DNA of 42,178 nt, taken from positions 1 to 42,178 of the forward strand of contig WHTW01000058.1 in NCBI GenBank assembly GCA_009377525.1, given 5' to 3'. Both the position numbers and the translations under genes were made by a program. The notes under the pieces are model-generated. The model had not been told where the DNA came from. It was given only the letters and a program-made list of their open reading frames with translations, and made no database searches. Source of the DNA: Rhodospirillales bacterium (lineage in GTDB: Bacteria > Pseudomonadota > Alphaproteobacteria > Reyranellales > Reyranellaceae). Positions 33,150-41,273 of the stretch are shown one piece after another; position 1 is the stretch's first letter; each line of letters begins with the position of its first letter.

Positions 33150-33869
33150 ATGATTGCGGTCCATCTCATTGCCGAGGTAGCGGCGCTCGTGGGCGAGCCG
33201 GCAAGAGCCACGATGCTTTCGGCGCTTCTCGATGGCCGTGCTCTGTCCGCCAGCGAGCTTGCCTACGCGGCTCGGGTTACCCCTCAGACGGCGAGCACAC
33301 ATCTCGCCAAGCTGACCGAGGCGGGCCTGGTGTCGCCAATCCGGGCTGGGCGGCATCGGTATTTCCGGCTCGCATCGCCGAAAGTCGTCGAGATGCTCGA
33401 CGGCATCATGGCCGTTGCTCTCGAAAACAGGCCGCGATACCGCCCTTTTTCGCGTCAAGCACGCGAGCTTTGTGCGGCGCGAATCTGCCATGACCACTTT
33501 GCCGGTCGTCTCAGCGTCGATCTCGCCGATTCCTTGATCAGGCAGGAATACATCGTGGTTGGCGACGAGGCCGTTGAAATCACCCAGGCGGGCGCCCGAT
33601 TTCTCACCAAGTTCGGCATCGACCTGTCTGCATTGAGTTCAAAACGCCGTCGCTTCTGCCGATTGTGCATCGACTGGACCGAACGACGGCCACACATCGC
33701 GGGCGCGGTCGGAGCCGCGCTTACGAAACGCTGCTTCGATCTCGGCTGGACGGAGAGGATGAAGCACAGCGGCGCCGTGACTGTCACCGCGTCGGGCAAG
33801 CGCGGCTTCCGCGAAACTTTCGGCATCGGCGTGCTCGAGGAAGGCGGGAACGGCATGAGGGATCAGTAG
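33150..33869 (+). CDS. ArsR-type winged-helix regulator, about 240-residue class
   Basis: A 239-residue regulator. The N-terminal winged helix (about 1-80) includes EPARATMLSALLDGRALSAS, ELAYAARVTPQTASTHLAKL and HRYFRLAS. The C-terminal half contains several cysteines, in ARELCAARICHDH and RRFCRLCIDWTERRPHIAGA; the latter is characteristic of this long ArsR class. The cysteines could sense metal, oxidant or electrophile. It directly follows the candidate selenoprotein gene and likely controls it. The start is ATG 33150, since the upstream open frame runs through the palindrome. Confidence 0.85.
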   Translation: MIAVHLIAEVAALVGEPARATMLSALLDGRALSASELAYAARVTPQTASTHLAKLTEAGLVSPIRAGRHRYFRLASPKVVEMLDGIMAVALENRPRYRPFSRQARELCAARICHDHFAGRLSVDLADSLIRQEYIVVGDEAVEITQAGARFLTKFGIDLSALSSKRRRFCRLCIDWTERRPHIAGAVGAALTKRCFDLGWTERMKHSGAVTVTASGKRGFRETFGIGVLEEGGNGMRDQ

Positions 33870-34005
33870 TGCGATTCGGCATTCACAACTCGTCCTGGGC
33901 AATGCCAGGATGCCGGCGTCGAGCTGCTGATCATCGGCGATTACCGCAACGACGTCGAGACTCGCGAGCTCTTCGCCTCGGATGTCCATGCCGCGCTTTG
34001 CCTGA
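33869..34005 (+). pseudogene. deletion remnant of an LLM-class oxidoreductase gene
   Basis: The first codons from GTG 33869 encode RFGIHNSSW, matching the start of the LLM enzyme at 15582-16511 (KFGIHQSSW). After about 35 bases the sequence jumps to the C-terminal end (QDAGVELLIIGDYRNDVETR, then ELFASDV), in a different frame, and ends MPRFA-TGA after one extra base. About 800 bp of the middle is gone. The gene cannot make a functional enzyme. The remaining bases to 34071 (about 66) hold no gene. Confidence 0.85.
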
Positions 34006-34071
34006 GCTCCATCTGGTTGCAACGCCTTCCCATTCTTGGTTTCTTGCCGGGAATTGCCTTACGGAGTTCGC

Positions 34072-35313
34072 ATGAAGCCGGCCGACCGCCCCAACCTGAA
34101 GATCGACTCCGACCGCCTGTGGTCGAGCCTGATGGAGTTGGCCGAGATCGGCGGTACGGAGAAGGGCGGCGTGTGCCGCATCGCGCTCACCGATCTCGAC
34201 CGGCAGGGGCGTGATCTGTTCGTGCGCTGGGCCAGGGAGGCGGGTTGCAGCATCAAGGTCGACCAGCTCGGCAATATCTTCGCCCGCCGCGAGGGCCGCG
34301 ATCCAGCGAAGCCGCCGGTGATGACCGGCTCGCATCTCGACACCCAGCCGACCGGCGGCAAGTTCGACGGCGCCTATGGCGTCATGGCGGGGCTGGAGGT
34401 GCTGCGCGTGCTGCACGATTCGGGCTACGTCACCGAGGCGCCGATCGAGGTCGCGGTGTGGACCAACGAGGAGGGCTGCCGCTTCGCGCCGGCCATGGTG
34501 GCCTCGGGCGTGTTCGGCGGCGCCTTCACCCTGGAGCATGCGCTCGGCATCAAGGACCGCGATGGCGTGAGCTTCGGCGAGGCGCTGAGGAAGATCGGCT
34601 ACGACGGCAAGGAGCCGGTCGGCGGCCGTCCGGTCGGCGCGTTCTTCGAGGCGCATATCGAACAGGGGCCGATCCTCGAACGGCAGAACAAGACGATCGG
34701 CGTGGTGACCGGCGCGCAGGGCCAGCGTTGGTACGAGATCTCGTGGACCGGCATGGAGAGCCACGCCGGCACGACGCCCATGGAAGGCCGGCGCGACGCG
34801 TTGGTCGGCGCGGCCGAGCTGATCGTCGAATGCCGGCGCATCGGCAACCGGCCCAACGGGCGCTCGACCGTCGGCGTGATCGAAAGCCAGCCGCAGTCGC
34901 GCAACACCATCCCCGGCCGCGTCTTCATGACGGTCGATTTCCGTCATCCCGATAACGACGAACTGACGACGATGGACGCCGAGATGCGCGCGGCGGCGGC
35001 CGACATTGCCAGACGCCATCGCCTCGAGGTGAAGATCGAGCAGATCTGGTACTTCCCGCCGTCGCCCTTCGCCAAGGAGCTGGTCGAGTCGGTGCGCCGC
35101 GGGGCGGAACAGGCGGGCTATGCCCACATGGACATCGTGAGCGGCGCCGGCCACGACGCCTGCTATGTCAGCCGCGTGGCGCCGACGGCCATGATCTTCG
35201 TGCCGTGCAAGGACGGCATCAGCCACAACGAGATCGAGGACGCGGACAAGGCCGATATCGGCGCCGGCGCCCAGATCCTCCTTCAGGCGATGGTCGAGCG
35301 AGCCAATTCGTGA
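34072..35313 (+). CDS. M20 family amidohydrolase (N-carbamoyl-amino acid hydrolase/allantoate amidohydrolase type)
   Basis: A 413-residue zinc hydrolase. Metal ligands are His88 and Asp99 (GSHLDTQPTGGKFDGAYGV), the Glu133-Glu134 pair (TNEEGCRF), a His in the HIEQGP motif, and one in ISHNEIED near the end. The dimerisation domain includes ESHAGTTPMEGRRDAL. Enzymes of this group cleave N-carbamoyl amino acids or ureido acids from hydantoin, purine or pyrimidine breakdown. ATG 34072 has GGAG upstream. The stop overlaps the transporter start, so the two are coupled and the transporter may import its substrate. Confidence 0.9.
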   Translation: MKPADRPNLKIDSDRLWSSLMELAEIGGTEKGGVCRIALTDLDRQGRDLFVRWAREAGCSIKVDQLGNIFARREGRDPAKPPVMTGSHLDTQPTGGKFDGAYGVMAGLEVLRVLHDSGYVTEAPIEVAVWTNEEGCRFAPAMVASGVFGGAFTLEHALGIKDRDGVSFGEALRKIGYDGKEPVGGRPVGAFFEAHIEQGPILERQNKTIGVVTGAQGQRWYEISWTGMESHAGTTPMEGRRDALVGAAELIVECRRIGNRPNGRSTVGVIESQPQSRNTIPGRVFMTVDFRHPDNDELTTMDAEMRAAAADIARRHRLEVKIEQIWYFPPSPFAKELVESVRRGAEQAGYAHMDIVSGAGHDACYVSRVAPTAMIFVPCKDGISHNEIEDADKADIGAGAQILLQAMVERANS

Positions 35314-36464
35314 AATCCGGCCTGGTCTCGACCGCCACCGCGGCGCTGGTCGCGACGGTGGCGGGGGTGGGCGGCACCTTGCCCATCGTGCTGGCGGCGG
35401 CCGATTCCGTCGGCGCCACGCCGGCGCAGGCGAGCTCGTGGGTCTCGGGCCTCGGCATCGCCACAGCCGTCTCGGCGCTGATCCTGAGCGTGCGCTATCG
35501 CATGCCCATCATCACCGCCTGGTCGACGCCGGGCGCGGCGCTGATCGCCTCGACCTCGGGCGTGCCGGGCATCGGCGCCGCCGTCGGCGCCTTCGTGCTG
35601 GCCGCTGTGCTGATCCTCCTGACCGCGGCCATCCGGCCGCTCGGCCGCCTGATCGAGAGGATTCCGGCCAGCATCGCGGCGGCCATGCTGGCGGGCATCC
35701 TGCTGCGCCTCGTCATCGCCATGGTCGAGCATGTGCCCGGTGCGCCGGTGCTTGTTCTGTCGCTGATCGCGCTGTTCCTGGTGGCGCGCATCCTGGTGCC
35801 GACGCTTGCCTCCCTGATCGTGCTGGTGGCGGGTGCGCTGCTCGCGGTCGGCCTCGGCCTGGTGAAGCCGATGCCGGCGCTCGGCTTGTCGCGGCCCGAG
35901 CTGATCGTGCCGGTCTGGGACGTGGCCACGCTGATCGGCCTCGGCGTGCCGCTCTATCTCGTCACCATGGCGTCGCAGAACCTGCCGGGCTTCGCCGTGC
36001 TGCGCGCCTCGGGTTATCAGCCGCCGACGCAGCCTGTGCTCGCCGTCACCGGCGCGGCCTCGCTGGGCACGGCCTTCCTGGGAGCGCACACCTCCAATCT
36101 CGCGGCGATCTCGGCCGCGCTCTGCACCGGCCCGGAGGCGCACCCCGACCCGGCCGAACGATGGAAGGCCGGCGTCTTCTATGCCCTGTGGTGGGGCCTG
36201 ATCGCGCTGTTCGGCGCCTCGCTGGTCGGCCTGTTCGGCGCGCTGCCGCCGGCCCTGCTGGCCACCGTGGCCGGCACCGCCCTGCTGGGCTCGATGGCCG
36301 GCGCCATGGGCGCCGCCCTCGCGGCCGATCAGGATCGCTTCGCCGCGGCCGGCACGCTCGCCGTCACCACCTCGGGCATCACGCTGATGGGCGTGGGCTC
36401 GGCGTTCTGGGGCCTGGTCTTCGGCCTCATCGTGCTCGGCATCGACCGCTACGTCAGACGTTAG
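35310..36464 (+). CDS. BenE-family (benzoate/H+ symporter-like) transporter
   Basis: A 384-residue membrane protein with about 11-12 hydrophobic helices. AWSTPGAALIAS near residues 70-81, VTMASQNLPGFAVLRASGY and GAHTSNLAAISAALCTGPEAH are characteristic of the BenE family. The start is GTG in a GTGA overlap with the M20 hydrolase. Given its neighbours (amidohydrolase and FAD oxidoreductase), the cargo may be an aromatic or ureido acid rather than benzoate. No benzoate catabolism gene is near. Confidence 0.87.
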   Translation: MKSGLVSTATAALVATVAGVGGTLPIVLAAADSVGATPAQASSWVSGLGIATAVSALILSVRYRMPIITAWSTPGAALIASTSGVPGIGAAVGAFVLAAVLILLTAAIRPLGRLIERIPASIAAAMLAGILLRLVIAMVEHVPGAPVLVLSLIALFLVARILVPTLASLIVLVAGALLAVGLGLVKPMPALGLSRPELIVPVWDVATLIGLGVPLYLVTMASQNLPGFAVLRASGYQPPTQPVLAVTGAASLGTAFLGAHTSNLAAISAALCTGPEAHPDPAERWKAGVFYALWWGLIALFGASLVGLFGALPPALLATVAGTALLGSMAGAMGAALAADQDRFAAAGTLAVTTSGITLMGVGSAFWGLVFGLIVLGIDRYVRR

Positions 36465-36473
36465 GCGGCGTCC

Positions 36474-37514
36474 TTGGCGGACCAACCCAACATCCTGGTC
36501 GTCGGTGCCGGCATCATCGGCGCCTCGATCGCCTGGCACCTCGCGGGCCGTGGCGCGCGCGTGACCGTCATCGACGCTGGCGAACCGGGCGGCGTCGCAA
36601 CGCGCAACTCCTGGGCCTGGATCAACGCGAGCTGGGGAAACCCCGAGCCCTATTTCCGCCTGCGCGTCCACGGCATGGAGGAATGGCGCCGGCTCGAGCG
36701 CGCGCTTCCGACTGTGCGCGTCGCCTGGACCGGAAGCCTCAACTGGGAGCTGCCTGCCGACCGGTTGGAGGCTTTCGTCGCGCAGCATGCGGCCTGGGGT
36801 TACGACGTGCGCTGCGTCGATCGCGCCCAGGCCGCGCGCATCGAACCCAACCTTGCCGATCCACCGGGCCTCGCCGTGCATGCGCCGCGGGAAGGCGCCG
36901 TCGAGCCATTGGACGTCACACGACAGCTTCTCTCGGCGGCACGCGAGCGCGGTGTGACGCTGGTCGCGGGCCGGATCGCACGATCGATCGACGTCCATGC
37001 CGGGAGGATCACCGGGGTCGGTCCCGATGCCGGCCACCTCGCTGCCGACATGGTCGTCGTCGCGGCTGGTGCCGGTGCAGCCGAGCTCGTCGCCACCGCC
37101 GGGCCCGTCTTGCCGGTGTCGGCGCCCCCCGCCGTGCTGGCCGCGACGAAGCCGCTTCCGCGGCTGCTCAACGGCCTGATCATGACGCCCGACCTGCAAC
37201 TGCGGCAGACGGCCGACGGCAGGCTTGTGGCAGCCGCCAGTGCGGACGCTGCGGTCGATGTGTTGGCAACGATGAGGGCGCTGTTTCGACCGAACGTGAC
37301 GATGGATCTCGATTTCCAGGTCGCCGGCCGACGACCGATCCCGAATGACCGCTTGCCGCTGGTCGGCCGCGCCGTCGGCCTCGATGGGCTCTACGTCGCC
37401 GTGACTCATTCCGGCGTCACGCTCGCGCCCGCCGTCGGATCGATGGTCGCCGAGGAAATCGTGGCCGGGCGGCGCCATCCGCTTCTCGAACCGTTCGGCT
37501 TGGCGAGACCGTGA
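36474..37514 (+). CDS. FAD-dependent amino-acid oxidase/dehydrogenase family (DAO)
   Basis: A 346-residue flavoprotein. The dinucleotide motif is VVGAGIIGASIAWHL at 9-23, with VIDAGEPGGVATRNSWAWIN for the FAD contact, and VAVTHSGVTLAPAVG near residues 305-319 closes the FAD site. It oxidises an amine or D-/N-substituted amino acid. It starts at TTG 36474, nine bases after the transporter stop, completing a three-gene unit. The chain is slightly short for the family (usually 370-400), but all motifs are present. Confidence 0.87.
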   Translation: MADQPNILVVGAGIIGASIAWHLAGRGARVTVIDAGEPGGVATRNSWAWINASWGNPEPYFRLRVHGMEEWRRLERALPTVRVAWTGSLNWELPADRLEAFVAQHAAWGYDVRCVDRAQAARIEPNLADPPGLAVHAPREGAVEPLDVTRQLLSAARERGVTLVAGRIARSIDVHAGRITGVGPDAGHLAADMVVVAAGAGAAELVATAGPVLPVSAPPAVLAATKPLPRLLNGLIMTPDLQLRQTADGRLVAAASADAAVDVLATMRALFRPNVTMDLDFQVAGRRPIPNDRLPLVGRAVGLDGLYVAVTHSGVTLAPAVGSMVAEEIVAGRRHPLLEPFGLARP

Positions 37515-37637
37515 ACCAGCATCGCGGATTGTGTTCCAGGTGTGGCGCGCGGGCGAAATGCGGGTGTGGTCAAAATCACAGTACGTCTGAGGGGCCGCTC
37601 CTACTGTGCGATGACTGCACGAGTACGAGGTATGCCC

Positions 37638-37907
37638 ATGACGCTTGTATTGCATTCGCCCCACGCGAGATCACAGCGACGTTCGAGGCATTCGGAAATT
37701 TGCCTCTCATTCCATGGCGGCGCTTTCCGCGGCGCCGGTCTCTACGTCGATCGCGGCACCACCGGTGCTGTCGTAATGGCCTGGGACAGAGCCCAGCGCG
37801 AAGGCCACGAATGGGTGCCGCTCGACGACGTCGATCTGCAGGTCTGGCTGGCCGGGCTTCCGGCCTACATCGCACCGTCGAGGCGTTGCAGCGCCGCACC
37901 GAAGTAG
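37638..37907 (+). CDS. doubtful small ORF (part of the unassigned stretch 37515-37946)
   Basis: The 430 bp between the FAD oxidoreductase and the ArsR operator contain no clear gene. Two frames are open. One (from 37511) has a cysteine-rich start, CSRCGARAKCGC, and LLLCDDC. The other encodes GAGLYVDRGTTGAVVMAWDR, then EWVPLDDVDLQVWLAGLPAY, near 37735-37880, which looks protein-like. Together they could be one gene broken by a frameshift near 37710. I do not recognise either product. Confidence 0.25.
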   Translation: MTLVLHSPHARSQRRSRHSEICLSFHGGAFRGAGLYVDRGTTGAVVMAWDRAQREGHEWVPLDDVDLQVWLAGLPAYIAPSRRCSAAPK

Positions 37908-37946
37908 AGCGCGTCACGTCACCTCCAAGCGGGTGGTTGACAACAC

Positions 37947-37962
37947 ATAAGTGATTACTTAT
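37947..37962. promoter_or_regulatory. operator-like palindrome touching the ArsR start codon
   Basis: ATAAGT-GATT-ACTTAT is a perfect palindrome that ends at the base before ATG 37963. ArsR-family repressors bind such AT-rich inverted repeats. Its position on the start implies a very short or absent leader in the mRNA. Confidence 0.75.
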
Positions 37963-38337
37963 ATGTTGGCGGTGCAACCCGCCACCGACATTGCTGTCGT
38001 CATGCGCGTGCTCGCCGATCCGACGCGACGGACGGTGTTCGAGCAGATTGCCGAAGCAGGCGAGCTCACCGTGGGTGCGTTGACGGAGCGCAACGACGTC
38101 TCGCAACCGGCGATCTCCCAGCATGTGCGTGCACTCAAGGAGGCGGGTCTGCTCGGCGAGCGGCGCGAGGGGCGGCTCATCCACTATTGCTGCGAGCCGC
38201 GTGGATTGGCGCCGTTGGTCGACTGGCTCGGCCACTACGGCGCCTTCTGGCGCGAGCGCTTCGCCAACCTCAGGACCGTATTGAAGGAGATGGATGATGA
38301 CGAACCTCGCCCGAAAGCCAGGCCAAGGCGGCAATGA
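37963..38337 (+). CDS. ArsR-family repressor paired with SRPBCC protein
   Basis: A 124-residue winged-helix repressor: VMRVLADPTRRTVFEQIAEA, then GELTVGALTERNDVSQPAIS and QHVRALKEAGLL for recognition, and REGRLIHYCCEP for the wing. ArsR regulators with an SRPBCC partner overlap at the end are common. ATG 37963 is chosen over the in-frame GTG 37951 because the latter lies within the operator palindrome. It overlaps the next gene by 44 bases. Confidence 0.9.
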   Translation: MLAVQPATDIAVVMRVLADPTRRTVFEQIAEAGELTVGALTERNDVSQPAISQHVRALKEAGLLGERREGRLIHYCCEPRGLAPLVDWLGHYGAFWRERFANLRTVLKEMDDDEPRPKARPRRQ

Positions 38338-38761
38338 GCCGGCCGTCCGCGACATCGTCGTCGAGGACGTGCTGCCTCAACCACCAGACAAGGTCTGGAA
38401 GGCGCTGACGACGGCCGAGCTGATCGGCCGCTGGCTGATGCCCAACGACTTCGAGCCGGTCGTCGGCAAACGCTTCACCTTCACGACGCGGCCGATCGGC
38501 GCCTGGGACGGCGTCGTGCAGTGCGAGGTGCTGGAGGTCGTGCCGCTCAGCCGGCTGGTCTATTCCTGGAAAGGCGGCGCCGACGACTCCCGGCTCGACA
38601 GCGTCGTGACCTGGACGCTGCGGGCAGAGGGCAAGGGCACCCGGCTGCGCATGGTCCATGCCGGCTTCCGCTCGCCGCAGAACGACTTCGCTTACGGCGC
38701 CATGGGCTCCGGTTGGCGGAAGATCGTCGGCAAGCTCGGGGAGGAGCTCGCGACGCTGTAG
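38294..38761 (+). CDS. SRPBCC/AHSA1-family protein
   Basis: A 155-residue START-like fold protein: VVEDVLPQPPDKVWKALTTA, ELIGRWLMPNDFEPVVGKRF, LVYSWKGG and the C-terminal helix GSGWRKIVGKLGEELATL. Family members bind hydrophobic ligands or aid proteins; the AHSA1 group often sits downstream of an ArsR gene as here. The overlap with the repressor gene means that both are produced together. The ligand is not known. Confidence 0.88.
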   Translation: MMTNLARKPGQGGNEPAVRDIVVEDVLPQPPDKVWKALTTAELIGRWLMPNDFEPVVGKRFTFTTRPIGAWDGVVQCEVLEVVPLSRLVYSWKGGADDSRLDSVVTWTLRAEGKGTRLRMVHAGFRSPQNDFAYGAMGSGWRKIVGKLGEELATL

Positions 38762-38773
38762 CGCCGGCCGGCA

Positions 38774-39343
38774 TTACGACGGCGCAGCCAGCCGGCATTC
38801 GGCACGATCGACGAAGAGGTTGCTCGGCGGGCCGTAGATGAGGAAGCCGACCCGCTGCCCGCCCGCGACCGGCGGCAGGCTGGCGCGCGCGCTCTCGACC
38901 AGGTTGCCGCCGTTGGTGAAGCGGCAGTCGACGACGGGATTGATGACGCCGGCGCTGTTGTTGTTCAGGTCAAGCGTGACCTGCCAGCGCTGCGCGGGGA
39001 TGACCGACAGGGAGGCATTGTCGATCACGGCGATGGGCACCGTCGGACCGGCCGTGATCGGCACCGATCCCAGGACCCTGATGCTCGGCGCCTGCACGAC
39101 CGTCTCCCGGGTGGTCGTCGTCTGGCCGCGAGGGTCGAAGGCGCGGTCGGCCGGCGTGGGCGGCTCTGTACTGCGGCCGGTGCCGACGGTGTCGGGCGTC
39201 CAGACCTGGCCAGTCTTGGGATCGCGGAACTGCGGCTGGCCGTCGGGCCCGACCTGCTGGGCCAGCGCCGGAAGGGCGGCCGCCATCGCCAGCGCGGCCG
39301 CAAGGCCGCCGAGATGCAGTGCGCGGCCAAAGCAAACGGTCAT
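38774..39343 (-). CDS. secreted hypothetical protein
   Basis: A 189-residue protein with a signal peptide (LAAALAMAAALPALA, cut near residue 28), a low-complexity Pro/Thr linker (about 30-80: QPQFRDPKTGQVWTPD and TPADRAFDPRGQTTTT) and a C-terminal beta domain (about 85-189) with VTLDLNNNSAGVINPVVDCR. Two cysteines in the C-terminal domain could form a disulfide in the periplasm. I do not recognise the family. Its ATG overlaps the CMD gene stop by four bases, so the two are translated together. Confidence 0.75.
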   Translation of the reverse strand: MTVCFGRALHLGGLAAALAMAAALPALAQQVGPDGQPQFRDPKTGQVWTPDTVGTGRSTEPPTPADRAFDPRGQTTTTRETVVQAPSIRVLGSVPITAGPTVPIAVIDNASLSVIPAQRWQVTLDLNNNSAGVINPVVDCRFTNGGNLVESARASLPPVAGGQRVGFLIYGPPSNLFVDRAECRLAAPS

Positions 39344-39930
39344 GTCCCTCCCTCCGTTCTCGACAGGTCCACTCCGAGCGCTCCGACGCCGGCCGGGAAG
39401 CGCGCCGCATAACTCTCCAACGGCAGCTCCAGCCCGACGCAGAAGAAGCTGATCGCGTGATAGTAGCCCACCAGCGCGATCGCCTCGAGGATCTGCGCTT
39501 CGTTGAAACGCTCGCGCAGATCCTGCCACGTCCGGGTGGCAATTGTGCGGCGTTCGACCAGATCGTCGACCAGGGAAATCAGCGCCTGCTCGTCGGGCGA
39601 CCACACGCTCGCATCGGCCTTGCCGGCCACGGTGGCGGCCGCCTGCTCGGCCGTCAGGCCGATGCGTTCGGCGAAGAAGGCGACGTGCACGCCCCACTCG
39701 TACTCGCAGCCCAGCCGCGCCGTCGTGCGGTCGATGACGATCTCGCGCTGGCGCAGGGTCAACGGCCCCTTGTCGAGCAGGCCGCCGGCGAACAACCGGG
39801 CGAAGACCCGCGGGCTGCGGGCCAGGGTGCGGAACAGCAGCAGCGGCGGGACTCCGGGAGGCATGATGCGCTCGAGCTCGGCGGCGATCTGCGGCTCGTA
39901 GGGCGGTTCGGCGGGGGCGATGCGCGGCAT
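39340..39930 (-). CDS. carboxymuconolactone decarboxylase (CMD) family protein
   Basis: A 196-residue all-helical CMD-fold protein: LTLRQREIVIDRTTARLGCE followed by YEWGVHVAFFAERIGLTAEQ, the second helix of the AhpD/CMD core. It has Cys-Glu-Tyr-Glu where AhpD peroxidases have CxxC, so the redox pair is absent and gamma-carboxymuconolactone-type or unknown chemistry is more likely. It is divergent from an HxlR regulator over an 82 bp gap with a large palindrome, and is probably its target. Confidence 0.88.
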   Translation of the reverse strand: MPRIAPAEPPYEPQIAAELERIMPPGVPPLLLFRTLARSPRVFARLFAGGLLDKGPLTLRQREIVIDRTTARLGCEYEWGVHVAFFAERIGLTAEQAAATVAGKADASVWSPDEQALISLVDDLVERRTIATRTWQDLRERFNEAQILEAIALVGYYHAISFFCVGLELPLESYAARFPAGVGALGVDLSRTEGGT

Positions 39931-39958
39931 GGGATGTCTCCTCTGCGGTCCGTGTGTG

Positions 39959-39996
39959 CTACAATTCCTGTAGCAAGATCGCTACAGAAATTGTAG
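39959..39996. promoter_or_regulatory. HxlR operator-like palindrome
   Basis: Arms CTACAATTCCTGTAGC and GCTACAGAAATTGTAG pair at 15 of 16 positions around a six-base centre. Each arm is itself an imperfect palindrome (CTACA ... TGTAG), as expected for two dimer sites. It lies between divergent genes, 28 bp before one start and 16 bp before the other. Confidence 0.8.
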
Positions 39997-40012
39997 TAAC
40001 GGAGCGTAATAG

Positions 40013-40321
40013 ATGGTGAAGCGTGCGCGCGGTTCGCGGACGGGCCGGCCGATCATGGTGCTGCTCGACCTGCTGGGTCGGCGCTGGACCTTGCGCATCG
40101 TCTGGGAGCTGCGCGAGGAGCCGCGCCGCTTTCGCGAGCTGCAGGAGGCGATCGGCGCCAGCCCGACCATCATCAACACGCGGCTGGCCGAGTTGCGGCA
40201 GGCCAGGCTCGTGCGCCTGGACGAGGAAGCGGGCTACCGCCTCACGTCGCTGGGCGAGGAGCTGCTGCGGCTGTTCCTGCCGCTGCACGTCTGGTCGGAG
40301 AAATGGGCGAAGGCTATTTGA
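40013..40321 (+). CDS. HxlR-family winged-helix regulator
   Basis: A 102-residue regulator: LLDLLGRRWTLRIVWELREE, then RRFRELQEAIGASPTIINTR and LAELRQARLVRLDE, the complete HxlR/DUF24 winged helix. It lacks the usual N-terminal cysteine seen in redox-sensing members. It likely represses or activates the divergent CMD and secreted-protein genes and itself through the palindrome at 39959-39996. It converges on potC, 88 bp away. Confidence 0.9.
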   Translation: MVKRARGSRTGRPIMVLLDLLGRRWTLRIVWELREEPRRFRELQEAIGASPTIINTRLAELRQARLVRLDEEAGYRLTSLGEELLRLFLPLHVWSEKWAKAI

Positions 40322-40409
40322 ACCGATTGTCCGCGCCGCGGCCGCGGCGGCGTGGCCATCTCGGTTCCTCCGCGCAGAAAACCGTTCTTTCTGCTGGCGC
40401 GAGCCTGGC

Positions 40410-41273
40410 TCAGGCCTTCCGGCGCGTCAGCCAGCCGGAAAAAATCAGCGCACAGGCGGCGACGGCCACGATGATGGTGGCGAGCGCGTTGATCTGCGGG
40501 TCGACGCCCAGCCGCACGCTGGAATAGACGCGCATCGGCAGGGTCTCCGACTGCGCGCCGGCGACGAACTGGGTCAGGATCAAATCATCGAGCGACAGCG
40601 TGAAGGCGAGCAGCCAGCCCGAGCCGACGGCCGGCGCGATCAGCGGCAGGGTGATGGTGCGGAAGGTGGTCCACGGCGTGGCGCCGAGGTCCATCGCCGC
40701 CTCTTCCAGCGAGCGGTCGAAATCGGCGAGGCGCACCTGCACGACGACGGCCACGAAGGCGATCGAGAAGGTGATGTGGGCGATGGCGATGGTGAGGAAG
40801 CCGCGGTTGGGCCATCCCATGATCTGGTCGGAGCCGACGAACAGCAGCAGCATGGAGATGCCCATAACCACCTCGGGCATGACCATGGGCGCGATCACCA
40901 GGCTGCCGAACAGCGTGCGGCCGAAGAAGCGCGGCACGCGCGCCAGCGCATAGCCTGCGGCCAGGCCGATGACCGCCGCCACGGTGGCGCTCACCAGCGC
41001 GATGCGCAGCGACAGCCAGGCGGCGCTGAGCATCGCCTCGTTGGCGAACAGGGCGCTCCACCATTTGGTCGAGAAGCCCGCCCACACCGTGACCAGCCGC
41101 GATTCGTTGAACGAGTAGACGATGACCAGCGCGATCGGCAGGTAGAGGAAGGCGTAGCCGAACGCCAGTGCCGTGAAGGCGAAACGGGCGCCTGCCTGCG
41201 CGGAGCCGAAGCGCGATCCGGGCGAGGCCGTGCGTGCGTCTCGGCTCCGCTTCGGCGAAGGCAGGTTTGCCAT
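40410..41273 (-). CDS. potC: ABC transporter permease, PotC type (spermidine/putrescine)
   Basis: A 287-residue permease with six predicted helices. The coupling-loop motif EEAAMDLGATPWTTFRTITLP near residues 196-216 contacts the ATPase. YSFNESRLVTVWAGFSTKWW and LDDLILTQFVAGAQSETLPM identify the PotC group of polyamine-type importers. ATG 41273 is its start, sharing one base with the potB stop. The frame is open further upstream, but that is the potB region. Confidence 0.92.
   Translation of the reverse strand: MANLPSPKRSRDARTASPGSRFGSAQAGARFAFTALAFGYAFLYLPIALVIVYSFNESRLVTVWAGFSTKWWSALFANEAMLSAAWLSLRIALVSATVAAVIGLAAGYALARVPRFFGRTLFGSLVIAPMVMPEVVMGISMLLLFVGSDQIMGWPNRGFLTIAIAHITFSIAFVAVVVQVRLADFDRSLEEAAMDLGATPWTTFRTITLPLIAPAVGSGWLLAFTLSLDDLILTQFVAGAQSETLPMRVYSSVRLGVDPQINALATIIVAVAACALIFSGWLTRRKA

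Noticed and set aside
35283..37664. Open frame of 793 codons antisense to the BenE-like and FAD oxidoreductase genes
   Set aside because: Runs across two well-supported genes and is dominated by Arg, Gly, His and Gln without any motif.
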